13,973 bases of DNA, taken from positions 1 to 13,973 of the forward strand of contig USCK01000038.1 of the NCBI GenBank assembly GCA_900553205.1. The letters run 5' to 3'. Positions 1 through 6,475 of this stretch are shown here, in pieces; within the stretch, counting starts at the first letter, position 1; each line of letters starts with the position of its first letter. The notes under the pieces were generated by a model. The model had not been told where the DNA came from, did no database searches, and was given only the letters and a program-made list of their open reading frames with translations. This stretch comes from an uncultured bacterium. GTDB lineage: Bacteria > Cyanobacteriota > Vampirovibrionia > Gastranaerophilales > Gastranaerophilaceae. The translations under genes and the position numbers were made by a program.

Positions 1-19
1 AGTTGTTTAGGTGTTCTGG

Positions 20-51
20 ATTGCCACGAAAATCTGCGATTTTCTCGCAAT
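20..51. repeat. Short palindromic intergenic hairpin
   Basis: The arms ATTGCCACGAAAATC and GATTTTCTCGCAAT pair almost fully around a TGC loop; the inner 7 bp (GAAAATC/GATTTTC) are perfect. The outer ATTGC...GCAATGAC edges resemble widespread bacterial intergenic palindromes. The related hairpin at 11553-11574 occupies the same place in the second repeat cluster: both run straight into AATGACTTG and then the AT-rich repeat. Confidence 0.6.
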
Positions 52-232
52 GACTTGTTATAAGAGTTACTAATAGTTAAGTTATTAAGTGAATAAGAAA
101 CAATTATCTTCTTAATAACTTAGTAACTTAGCTCTTATTTACTTCTTGTTAGAGATCTTTCGCTTACGCTCAAGATGACGCAAAGAGTTTTTATTCTTAG
201 TAACTTAATTACTTAGCTCTTAGTCACCTTAA
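52..232. repeat. Composite intergenic repeat, left copy
   Basis: This non-coding stretch has three parts. First is an AT-rich imperfect inverted repeat, with core arms AAGTTATTAAG (79-89) and CTTAATAACTT (111-121). Second is an element at 148-185 whose reverse complement contains TCTTGAGCGTAAGCGAAAG. Third is a tail at about 192-231 built from TTACTTAG/CTTAGTAACTT-like units. The same parts in the same order recur at 11581-11865; positions 80-122 match 11601-11643 at 41 of 43 bases. The left part of this copy may lie beyond the window. Positions 233-344 show nothing further except the ribosome site AGGGG at 334-338 of the next gene. Confidence 0.7.
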
Positions 233-344
233 AATTACTACTTTCTACCTACATAAATATTCTTATTTTTTATCATTAATAAATTCATAGATGGTTTAAT
301 AGATAAAACGAACTCATAATTTAACATGGATTTAGGGGTTCGTT

Positions 345-1253
345 ATGTTAAAAAAACTATCGGTTATTTTTATACTATTAATCGGATTACAAGGCTTTGC
401 CAAAGATGATGTTTCTACAACACTATCAAAACTTGAAGATGCAACCTTTGGTGTTGAATACTCATCTGAAAAAACTGAAAATAGGTTAAACAGGCTTGAA
501 AAAAACATATACGGCAAAACAAAATCAGGAACCGTTCAAAACAGGTTATCTGCAATAAACAAAGATATTGCAGGTGATGTAATCGGGCAAGAAATTGCTC
601 CCTCAACAGATACTTTTATGAATGAAGAAGATATTGTTAAAAGTGACGGTACAGAAAACTATCCTATTCTTGATGAAATTGAACAAAAATTATTCATGTC
701 CTCTAACCCTGAAAAAAGCCTTCGTTCAAGAATTGTGCGCATAGAGAAAAAATTGTTCAGCAAAACTTTTGAAACAGATGATTATTATACAAGAATGGAA
801 CGTATAAAAGCTGAATATTACAGTCAAAACCCTCCAATCGCACAGAATAACAACACCTACTATGATTCTGATTATATGGCATACAACGATACAGAGCCTG
901 ATATCCAATCATACTATACTTCTCCTCAAATGAGAAATTTGGAAAAAAACAAAGGTCCCTACAGTACATATAGCCCTAAAGATGAATACCAATTAACAGC
1001 CTTAGAAGAAAAACTTCTACACAATTCCTATCCACACGAACCGGTAAACGAAAGATTATCAAGACTGGAAAACAAAGTGTTTGAAACAGATTTCTTCTAC
1101 GATGACGCAAAACTTCGTATAGACAGACTTGCAAGCGCTACCAAAGCGAAAAAATCTATACATAAATATGATGATAACAAATTCTACTCAAAACTAAACA
1201 CAGCTATGACAATAGGCTCTATGGTGTTAATGATTCTAGCCTTTATTCTATAA
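345..1253 (+). CDS. Exported three-repeat protein with C-terminal membrane anchor
   Basis: This 302-residue protein has no family I can name. Residues 1-19 form a typical signal peptide (MLKKLSVIFILLIGLQGFA, likely cut before KDD). Three related blocks follow at about 24-76, 107-158 and 216-266. Each carries two copies of a pattern like LxxLExxxF/YG followed by an Arg-Leu or Arg-Ile step, for example RLNRLEKNIYGKT, RIVRIEKKLFSKT and RLSRLENKVFETD. They are probably amphipathic helical or coiled-coil units. A Tyr/Asn/Pro-rich linker (about 160-215) separates blocks two and three. Residues 286-302 are a hydrophobic segment ending at the C-terminus, so the mature protein may be tail-anchored with its body outside the cytoplasm. 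The start is supported by AGGGG six bases before ATG. Its stop lies two bases from that of the convergent ATP synthase gamma gene. A structural or envelope role is a guess. Confidence 0.85.
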   Translation: MLKKLSVIFILLIGLQGFAKDDVSTTLSKLEDATFGVEYSSEKTENRLNRLEKNIYGKTKSGTVQNRLSAINKDIAGDVIGQEIAPSTDTFMNEEDIVKSDGTENYPILDEIEQKLFMSSNPEKSLRSRIVRIEKKLFSKTFETDDYYTRMERIKAEYYSQNPPIAQNNNTYYDSDYMAYNDTEPDIQSYYTSPQMRNLEKNKGPYSTYSPKDEYQLTALEEKLLHNSYPHEPVNERLSRLENKVFETDFFYDDAKLRIDRLASATKAKKSIHKYDDNKFYSKLNTAMTIGSMVLMILAFIL

Positions 1254-1255
1254 GT

Positions 1256-2170
1256 CTAGCCCTGAGCCTCTGCACCTGAAACAATTTCGATAAGCTCTTG
1301 AGTAATAGCTCCCTGACGAGCTTTGTTATAATTAACAGTCAAGGTTGCAATCATTTCTTCTGCATTGTTTGAAGCAGCAGACATTGCAGTCATTCTAGAT
1401 GCCAATTCACTTGCGTTAGCCTCTAACAATGCTTGGTAGATAGAGTTTGTTATATACATTGGCACAATTTTTTTCAAAATACTATCTGTTGACGGAATAA
1501 ATTCCATTAACGGGTCAGGTTCTCCTGATTTTTCGCACATATCCTCAACCTTGACAGGAAGTACTGTCCAGTCCTGAACAGCATAAGACATCATATTATT
1601 AAATCTTGTTGTAATAATTTCTATTTTATCAATTTTCTTATTAATAAAATCTTCGGCAACATCTTCTGCAATCATGTGTGCACCTGATGGTGAAGGGTCG
1701 TTTGCTACAGCAAGATAAGTTTTTGCAACCTCTATTCCGTCATTTTTATGCTTAAACGCAGAAATTCCTTTTTGACCAACTATATAGAGAACAACATCTT
1801 TGCCTTCTTCTTTGTAAGCTTTGATTTTTTTCAAAATACTTCTTACGACATTTGCATTATAAGCTCCTGCCAAACCTTTATTAGAAGATATCAAAACAAG
1901 CCCAACTGTCTTTATCTCTCTTTTTGTCAACAATTCAAAGTAATTATCTAGGCTATCGTTAATTTTTTCTCCTGTTTTAGAAATTTCATTAACTGTAGAA
2001 AGCATTTTTCTAAACAATGACAAAAGCTCGTTAGAAAAAGGTCTTGCTGCTTTTACAGAAGATTCTGCTTTTTTTACTTTTGCAGCAGCAACCATTTTCA
2101 TAGCTCTTGTAATTTTCTTTGTATTTTCGACACTGTTTATTCTGCTTTTTATATCTTTTAAGTTAGCCAT
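1256..2170 (-). CDS. atpG: ATP synthase F1 gamma subunit
   Basis: This 304-residue protein is the rotor shaft that turns inside the alpha3beta3 head and links it to the c-ring. The N-terminal helix has the family pattern (MANLKDIKSRINSVENTKKI, then TRAMKMVAAAKVKKAE). The middle domain contains VGLVLISSNKGLAGAYNANV. The C-terminal helix carries the signature ASELASRMTAMSAASNNAEEM, followed by NKARQGAITQELIEIVSGAEA. The segment between the central domain and the C-terminal helix (about residues 205-245) is short and lacks the roughly 30-40 residue insertion that photosynthetic cyanobacteria and chloroplasts use for light and redox control. It is the last gene of the operon; AAAGGAA precedes the ATG. 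Cyanobacterial nomenclature calls this gene atpC. No epsilon or beta gene follows, so these must be elsewhere, as in cyanobacteria. Confidence 0.97.
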   Translation of the reverse strand: MANLKDIKSRINSVENTKKITRAMKMVAAAKVKKAESSVKAARPFSNELLSLFRKMLSTVNEISKTGEKINDSLDNYFELLTKREIKTVGLVLISSNKGLAGAYNANVVRSILKKIKAYKEEGKDVVLYIVGQKGISAFKHKNDGIEVAKTYLAVANDPSPSGAHMIAEDVAEDFINKKIDKIEIITTRFNNMMSYAVQDWTVLPVKVEDMCEKSGEPDPLMEFIPSTDSILKKIVPMYITNSIYQALLEANASELASRMTAMSAASNNAEEMIATLTVNYNKARQGAITQELIEIVSGAEAQG

Positions 2171-2189
2171 AATATTTCCTTTGAATTAC

Positions 2190-2213
2190 AGGTGGGATAA
2201 TAATATCCCACCT
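2190..2213 (-). repeat. Perfect hairpin between atpA and the gamma gene
   Basis: A 10-bp perfect stem (AGGTGGGATA/TATCCCACCT) with a 4-base loop lies between the atpA stop and the gamma gene's ribosome site. No U-run follows it on the transcribed strand, so it is unlikely to be an intrinsic terminator. It could instead mark an mRNA processing or stability point within the operon. Confidence 0.75.
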
Positions 2214-2222
2214 CTTAAAAAA

Positions 2223-3734
2223 TTATAAACTTGATTTGTACGTATCAAGTTCTTTTCTTAATGCTTCCATATCTGCGTCTTCCAAGTTTGAACCGTTGTT
2301 TAATCTTTCAACTAATTCAGGAAGTTTAGAATTGAAGTATTCAAACCAACCTTCTTTAAATTTTTGAATATCTTTGTTTTCTACATCATCAAGATATCCA
2401 TCGTTTGCAGCAAACAAGATAGAAACTTGGTTAGCAACAGACAATGGTTTATATTGCGCTTGTTTCAACACTTCTGTCAATTTTTGACCTTTAAGAAGTT
2501 GTTTCTTAGTTGTTGCATCAAGGTCTGATGCAAACTGTGCAAACGCTTCCAATTCTCTGAACTGTGCTAAGTCCAAACGAAGTTTACCAGCAACTTTTTT
2601 GATAGCTTTGGTTTGAGCAGCACCACCAACACGAGATACTGAAATACCTGCGTTAATTGCCGGTCTTATACCTGCGTTGAACAATGATGACTCTAGGAAT
2701 ATTTGACCGTCTGTAATAGAAATTACATTAGTCGGAATATATGCAGAAACATCACCAGCTTGTGTTTCAATGATAGGTAATGCTGTAATACTTCCACCAC
2801 CTAATTCGTCAGAAAGTTTTACTGCTCTTTCCAATAATCTTGAGTGAAGATAGAAAACATCTCCAGGGTATGCTTCACGTCCTGGTGGTCTTCTAAGTAA
2901 CAAACTCATTGCACGATATGCTTGTGCTTGTTTAGTCAAATCATCGTATATGATAAGAACATGTTTCCCTTGTTCCATAAATTCTTCTGCGATTGCAACA
3001 CCTGCAAATGGTGCGATATATTGCAACGGTGCAGGCTCGTTAGCTGTAGCAGAAACGATGATTGAATATTCCATAGCACCATGGTTTTCCAAAGTTTTTG
3101 CCAACTGAGCAACTGTTGATGCCTTTTGACCGATTGCTACATAAATACAAATTACATCTTGTCCTTTTTGATTGATGATTGTATCAATAGCAATAGCAGT
3201 TTTACCTGTTTGTCTGTCACCAATGATAAGTTCACGCTGACCACGTCCGATAGGTGTAAGAGCATCAATAGCAGTTAAACCTGTTTGTAACGGTTCGTGT
3301 ACTGATTTTCTTGCTACAATCCCCGGAGCAATTCTTTCTACAGGTCTTGTTTTTTCATAAGATATATCACCTTTGCCGTCAATAGGTTTTCCTGTTGGGC
3401 TTATGATACGACCGATTAGGCTATCACCTACAGGAACTGATGCAATTCTGCCGGTTGTTTTTACTGTCATACCTTCTTTGATTTGAGTGTATTCACCAAG
3501 AATAACAACACCAACATTATCTTCTTCAAGGTTTAATGTAATACCTAATGTACCTTTGCCGTCCTCAAACTCAACAAGTTCGTTTGACATTACATTTCTT
3601 AAACCATAAATTCTGGCAATACCGTCACCGACTTCTAAAACGCTGCCGACATTTGATATTTCTGTTTTTGATTCATAGTTCTCAATATTCTCTTTAATAA
3701 TCGAACTAATTTCATCAGGATTAATAACTGCCAT
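2223..3734 (-). CDS. atpA: ATP synthase F1 alpha subunit
   Basis: This 503-residue protein is the nucleotide-binding, mostly non-catalytic subunit of the F1 head. Features in order are an N-terminal beta-barrel region (SVLEVGDGIARIYGL, about 31-45), the alpha-type P-loop GDRQTGKT at 172-179, the RAMSLLLRRPPGREAYPGDV stretch near the middle, and the family signature PAINAGISVSR. The C-terminal helical domain contains LDLAQFRELEAFAQFASDLD. The length is normal for the family and I see no missing key residue. The start ATG is preceded by AGAGGAAAAG. The delta gene lies 12 bases upstream and the gamma gene follows after a hairpin-containing gap of about 50 bases. The Gln in the P-loop marks this as alpha rather than the catalytic beta. 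Confidence 0.98.
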   Translation of the reverse strand: MAVINPDEISSIIKENIENYESKTEISNVGSVLEVGDGIARIYGLRNVMSNELVEFEDGKGTLGITLNLEEDNVGVVILGEYTQIKEGMTVKTTGRIASVPVGDSLIGRIISPTGKPIDGKGDISYEKTRPVERIAPGIVARKSVHEPLQTGLTAIDALTPIGRGQRELIIGDRQTGKTAIAIDTIINQKGQDVICIYVAIGQKASTVAQLAKTLENHGAMEYSIIVSATANEPAPLQYIAPFAGVAIAEEFMEQGKHVLIIYDDLTKQAQAYRAMSLLLRRPPGREAYPGDVFYLHSRLLERAVKLSDELGGGSITALPIIETQAGDVSAYIPTNVISITDGQIFLESSLFNAGIRPAINAGISVSRVGGAAQTKAIKKVAGKLRLDLAQFRELEAFAQFASDLDATTKKQLLKGQKLTEVLKQAQYKPLSVANQVSILFAANDGYLDDVENKDIQKFKEGWFEYFNSKLPELVERLNNGSNLEDADMEALRKELDTYKSSL

Positions 3735-3746
3735 AGCTTTTCCTCT

Positions 3747-4304
3747 TTATTTAATTATATTTCTACCTATCATTTGTAATTTTGATTTGATACTTGTATT
3801 TATAATGCTATCTCCCACAATAAATACAAGTCCTGCAATAATATCAGGATTAACTGACCAATCAATAATCAAATCTTTTTGAAGTTTTCCTGATAATCTG
3901 TCTTTTATTGTTTGTTTCATATTATCATCAAGATTAATTGCAGAAACAATCTCAATATGTACAAGGTTATATTCCTTATCTATTGAGGTTTGGAACTCTG
4001 ACAAAATTGACTTAATGATATTAAATCTATTTTTTTCTATCAAGTACATTAAAAAGTTTAATGTGATTTTATTTATTTTGCCGTCAAAAATTTTGTTTAC
4101 AACATTTTGTTTTTCAGATTTTGTAACCTCCGGTGTTTTTATCAGGTTAACCAATTCTGATGAGGAATCAAGCACCTCAACAATGTTATATAAATCTTTT
4201 AATACATCTTTTCTTTCAACAAAATGAGATTCGCACAACTCACTCAATGCTTGTGCATATCTTTTTGCTACTGCTTGAAATTCTACTAATTCTGCGTTCT
4301 TCAT
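3747..4304 (-). CDS. atpH: ATP synthase F1 delta subunit (OSCP-like)
   Basis: This 185-residue protein joins the peripheral stalk (b and b') to the top of the F1 head. The N-terminal helical domain contains AVAKRYAQALSELCES, matching the family pattern for the alpha-binding bundle. The C-terminal half includes VEIVSAINLDDNMKQTIKDR and ends with DIIAGLVFIVGDSIINTSIK, the typical beta-strand and helix signature (INxSIKxKL type). Its ATG shares one base with the stop codon of the b gene (TAATG), so translation of the two is probably coupled. Called atpD in cyanobacterial nomenclature. Position, length and motifs agree. Confidence 0.95.
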   Translation of the reverse strand: MKNAELVEFQAVAKRYAQALSELCESHFVERKDVLKDLYNIVEVLDSSSELVNLIKTPEVTKSEKQNVVNKIFDGKINKITLNFLMYLIEKNRFNIIKSILSEFQTSIDKEYNLVHIEIVSAINLDDNMKQTIKDRLSGKLQKDLIIDWSVNPDIIAGLVFIVGDSIINTSIKSKLQMIGRNIIK

Positions 4305-4816
4305 TATATTACTCCGATTCCGTCGATTGCATCAATGCTTTCCCAAATGAATTTTTGGTGCAAATTCGGATCTTTTTCAAGTGTTGATTTTATATGTTCT
4401 TCTGCAAGTTTCATCGCTTCTTCTGCAGTTTCTTTCACAATTTCATTCTTAACTGTTTTGATATTTGCATCAATAGCTTTCTTACTGTTTTCTTTTATTG
4501 CCTCTGTTTGAGATTTACCTTCTTCAAGAAGTTTTTCTCCGACAAATCTTGCTTTTTCTTCTGCAGTATTAAAAACTTTAAGCATTTCTTCATCTATCTT
4601 TGTAGAAGAATCTTGAGCGTCATATAGTTTTTTTAGGTTTTCTTCTTTCGCTGTTTCAGATTCGGCAATAGTAGATTCAATCCTTTTTCGTCCTGCTTCT
4701 ATTTTTGCACCCAAATCAAATTTTTTGACAAGCCATGCCAGTAATAAAACCATTACTACAAAGTTAAAAAGGTTTGATTCACATATTTGTTTCCATATTT
4801 CGATTAAATTTTCCAT
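4304..4816 (-). CDS. atpF: ATP synthase F0 subunit b
   Basis: This 170-residue peripheral stalk protein has one N-terminal membrane helix at about residues 15-31 (LFNFVVMVLLLAWLVKKF). A long charged helix rich in Glu, Lys and Ala follows (about 35-150) and would form a right-handed coiled coil with b' and reach delta. The ending (WESIDAIDGIGVI) is less conserved. GAGG lies five bases before the ATG. It sits 20 bases after the b' gene and overlaps the delta start by one base. It is the longer of the two b-type proteins and takes the place of b in the cyanobacterial gene order. Confidence 0.93.
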   Translation of the reverse strand: MENLIEIWKQICESNLFNFVVMVLLLAWLVKKFDLGAKIEAGRKRIESTIAESETAKEENLKKLYDAQDSSTKIDEEMLKVFNTAEEKARFVGEKLLEEGKSQTEAIKENSKKAIDANIKTVKNEIVKETAEEAMKLAEEHIKSTLEKDPNLHQKFIWESIDAIDGIGVI

Positions 4817-4836
4817 TTATGCCTCGTTCTTAAAAA

Positions 4837-5271
4837 CTAAGAAATCTTTGTTTCGTAACCTAAAATTTTTGATGAAATAATGCTTGCCAGAGTTTTAACT
4901 TCGGGTTTCAATTCGTATTTTGCTTCAACTACTTGACCGTCAAGTTCTGCTGCTGCAACTGCAATTTCCTTTCTTGAAAGATTTTTGTTAAGCTCAAGCA
5001 TTGTCTCTTTTTGTGCCTTGTATTCATTAAGGATTCTTTGATAAGTTTTGCCTGCTTCTTTTTGAGCTTTTGCCATACTTGACTCTTGCCACTGTTTAAG
5101 AACATCATACTTCTCTTTTGCAGTTTGAGCCTTTTGGTGGTTTTTGTCTATCAAATCCTGTCTTTCTTTAACAATTCTTTCCAGAGGGTTATATAAAATA
5201 GCATTCATAATAACCATAAATACTACGAAACTAACCATTGCTATGAAAAAAGTTGCATTAAACTCTAACAT
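4837..5271 (-). CDS. atpF': ATP synthase F0 subunit b' (second stalk subunit)
   Basis: This 144-residue protein is the second, diverged b-type stalk subunit. It has an N-terminal membrane helix at about residues 7-27 (TFFIAMVSFVVFMVIMNAIL), then LYNPLERIVKERQDLI, the conserved junction of b-family proteins. A charged helical region about 100 residues long follows. A b'/b pair downstream of c is characteristic of cyanobacteria, chloroplasts and some alphaproteobacteria; most bacteria have a single b. AAGGAA precedes the ATG. Called atpG in cyanobacterial nomenclature, which should not be confused with the gamma gene. The gap before it contains a perfect hairpin. Confidence 0.93.
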   Translation of the reverse strand: MLEFNATFFIAMVSFVVFMVIMNAILYNPLERIVKERQDLIDKNHQKAQTAKEKYDVLKQWQESSMAKAQKEAGKTYQRILNEYKAQKETMLELNKNLSRKEIAVAAAELDGQVVEAKYELKPEVKTLASIISSKILGYETKIS

Positions 5272-5295
5272 TTTTCTTTCCTTTTGTTTGAAATT

Positions 5296-5317
5296 TAGAG
5301 GGACTGATGTCCCTCTA
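5296..5317 (-). repeat. Perfect hairpin after the c-subunit gene
   Basis: A 9-bp perfect stem (TAGAGGGAC/GTCCCTCTA) with a 4-base loop lies between the c gene and the b' gene. The bases after it on the transcribed strand (AAATTTCAAAC) do not form a terminator U-run. The c subunit is needed in many copies per complex, so a 3' hairpin protecting its message from decay is a plausible role, inferred by analogy. Confidence 0.75.
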
Positions 5318-5331
5318 TTTTAAGTAATTTA

Positions 5332-5577
5332 TTATTTAGCGAATACTAACAATAAAGCGATAAATAACGCATAGATTGAAGTTGCTTCTGCCAAGCCGGC
5401 ACCGATAATGAAGTTTTTGAAAGCTTCACCTTTGATTTCAGGTTGTCTTGCAACAGCATCTAAAACACCTTTAGTTGCAATACCAATACCAATACCACCA
5501 CCAAATACGCCTAATGCAGCAAGACCTGCACCTAATTGTGCTGCGTTGAATGATGTTGCTAATTGTTCTACTGCCAT
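5332..5577 (-). CDS. atpE: ATP synthase F0 subunit c (proteolipid ring)
   Basis: This 81-residue protein forms two membrane helices joined by the polar loop ARQPE (R44-Q45-P46), which contacts gamma and epsilon. Helix 1 has the glycine-rich packing pattern GVFGGGIGIGIA. Helix 2 carries the ion-carrying carboxylate Glu64 in GLAEATSIYALFIALLL. The coupling ion is probably H+: the Gln of sodium-type c subunits in helix 1 is Ile here, and the Ser after the ion-binding Glu is Ala65. The ribosome site is strong (AAAGGAG before AAAATTATG), fitting high expression. It lies between a and b', as in cyanobacteria, where it is called atpH. Confidence 0.97.
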   Translation of the reverse strand: MAVEQLATSFNAAQLGAGLAALGVFGGGIGIGIATKGVLDAVARQPEIKGEAFKNFIIGAGLAEATSIYALFIALLLVFAK

Positions 5578-5648
5578 AATTTTCTCCTTTTGTTATAGTA
5601 ATTAAGAAATCTCTTTCTTACTTTCTTTTTTATAAAATTTGTTTTTAT

Positions 5649-6353
5649 TTATTCCTCTTCATTTACTGCCATTGTAATGTATGTTGTTGATAACAAGGCA
5701 AATACAAGCGCCTGAATCAAAGCAACAAATAATTCAAATAACATAAATGGAAGTGGTAAAAAGTATGCTAACATTCCTAAGAAGGTCATAACCATAATTT
5801 CACCAGCTAAAATATTAGCAAAAAGTCGAAGTGCCAAAGAAAACGGACGAACAAATAATTCTAACCCGTCAATCAAGGTTGTCATAACTCCACCAATTGA
5901 CCAGCCATGGAAAAAGAATTTCATAGCTCCATGTTTTTTGATTCCGTAATAGATATAATATATTGATACAACTATAGCCATTGCTGCAGTCATATTAATA
6001 TCATTATCAGGAGATGCCAACTCCCCTGCTTTTAAGTGGATAATTCTTAATGGAATTTGTCCAATCAAGTTTGCAGTTAAGATAAACATAAACAAAGTAA
6101 GTATGAGAGGGTTGTGCTTTTTAGCTTCTTCTTCACCCATTCCTCCACTTGTAATTGCAGAGAAATAATTAATTATACTCTCTCCGATATATTGGAGTTT
6201 AGTAGGTATAACAGATGCGTTTCTAATTATCAAAATCGCAAAAATAATTAATATCCCCATTGCCAACCACATTGTAAGTAGGGTATCCATATTGAAGGCA
6301 ATGCTATGTCCGGCAAGGACTTTTGTTACTATCCAGTGGCTGCTCTCACTCAT
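5649..6353 (-). CDS. atpB: ATP synthase F0 subunit a (proton channel)
   Basis: This membrane protein of about 234 residues provides the two half-channels beside the c-ring. Five or six hydrophobic helices are visible. The essential arginine lies in SLALRLFANILAGE (about R176 counting from the ATG chosen here), equivalent to E. coli Arg210. NPLILTLFMFILTANLIGQIP matches the conserved second-helix region. The ATG at 6353 is preferred because AAAGAG lies eight bases upstream; a GTG at 6362 would add three residues but has a poor ribosome site. It is the first gene of the operon. No atpI-type gene precedes it: the next gene upstream is comM, with a 120-base gap containing a possible promoter. Called atpI in cyanobacterial nomenclature. 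Confidence 0.95.
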   Translation of the reverse strand: MSESSHWIVTKVLAGHSIAFNMDTLLTMWLAMGILIIFAILIIRNASVIPTKLQYIGESIINYFSAITSGGMGEEEAKKHNPLILTLFMFILTANLIGQIPLRIIHLKAGELASPDNDINMTAAMAIVVSIYYIYYGIKKHGAMKFFFHGWSIGGVMTTLIDGLELFVRPFSLALRLFANILAGEIMVMTFLGMLAYFLPLPFMLFELFVALIQALVFALLSTTYITMAVNEEE

Positions 6354-6399
6354 AAAAAACACTCTTTCACTTATTTATGTAACATTTCGTAACAAGTTT

Positions 6400-6427
6400 A
6401 GCATAATGAATTTTTTTTTGCAATCAA
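6400..6427 (-). promoter_or_regulatory. Possible promoter of the ATP synthase operon
   Basis: On the minus strand TTGATT (6422-6427) and TATGCT (6400-6405) are separated by 16 bases in the gap upstream of the a-subunit gene. Each matches the sigma-70 consensus at four of six positions, so the call is tentative. No better candidate was seen in the gap, and no clear terminator of the upstream comM gene was seen, so read-through from comM is also possible. Confidence 0.35.
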
Positions 6428-6475
6428 TTTCAACATGGAAAATACAGAAAAATTTAAAAAATAATAGTTTCTTTT

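Noticed and set aside
2190..2213. Hairpin after atpA as an intrinsic terminator
   Set aside because: No U-run follows on the transcribed strand, and the gamma gene's ribosome site comes right after. Kept only as a possible processing or stability element.
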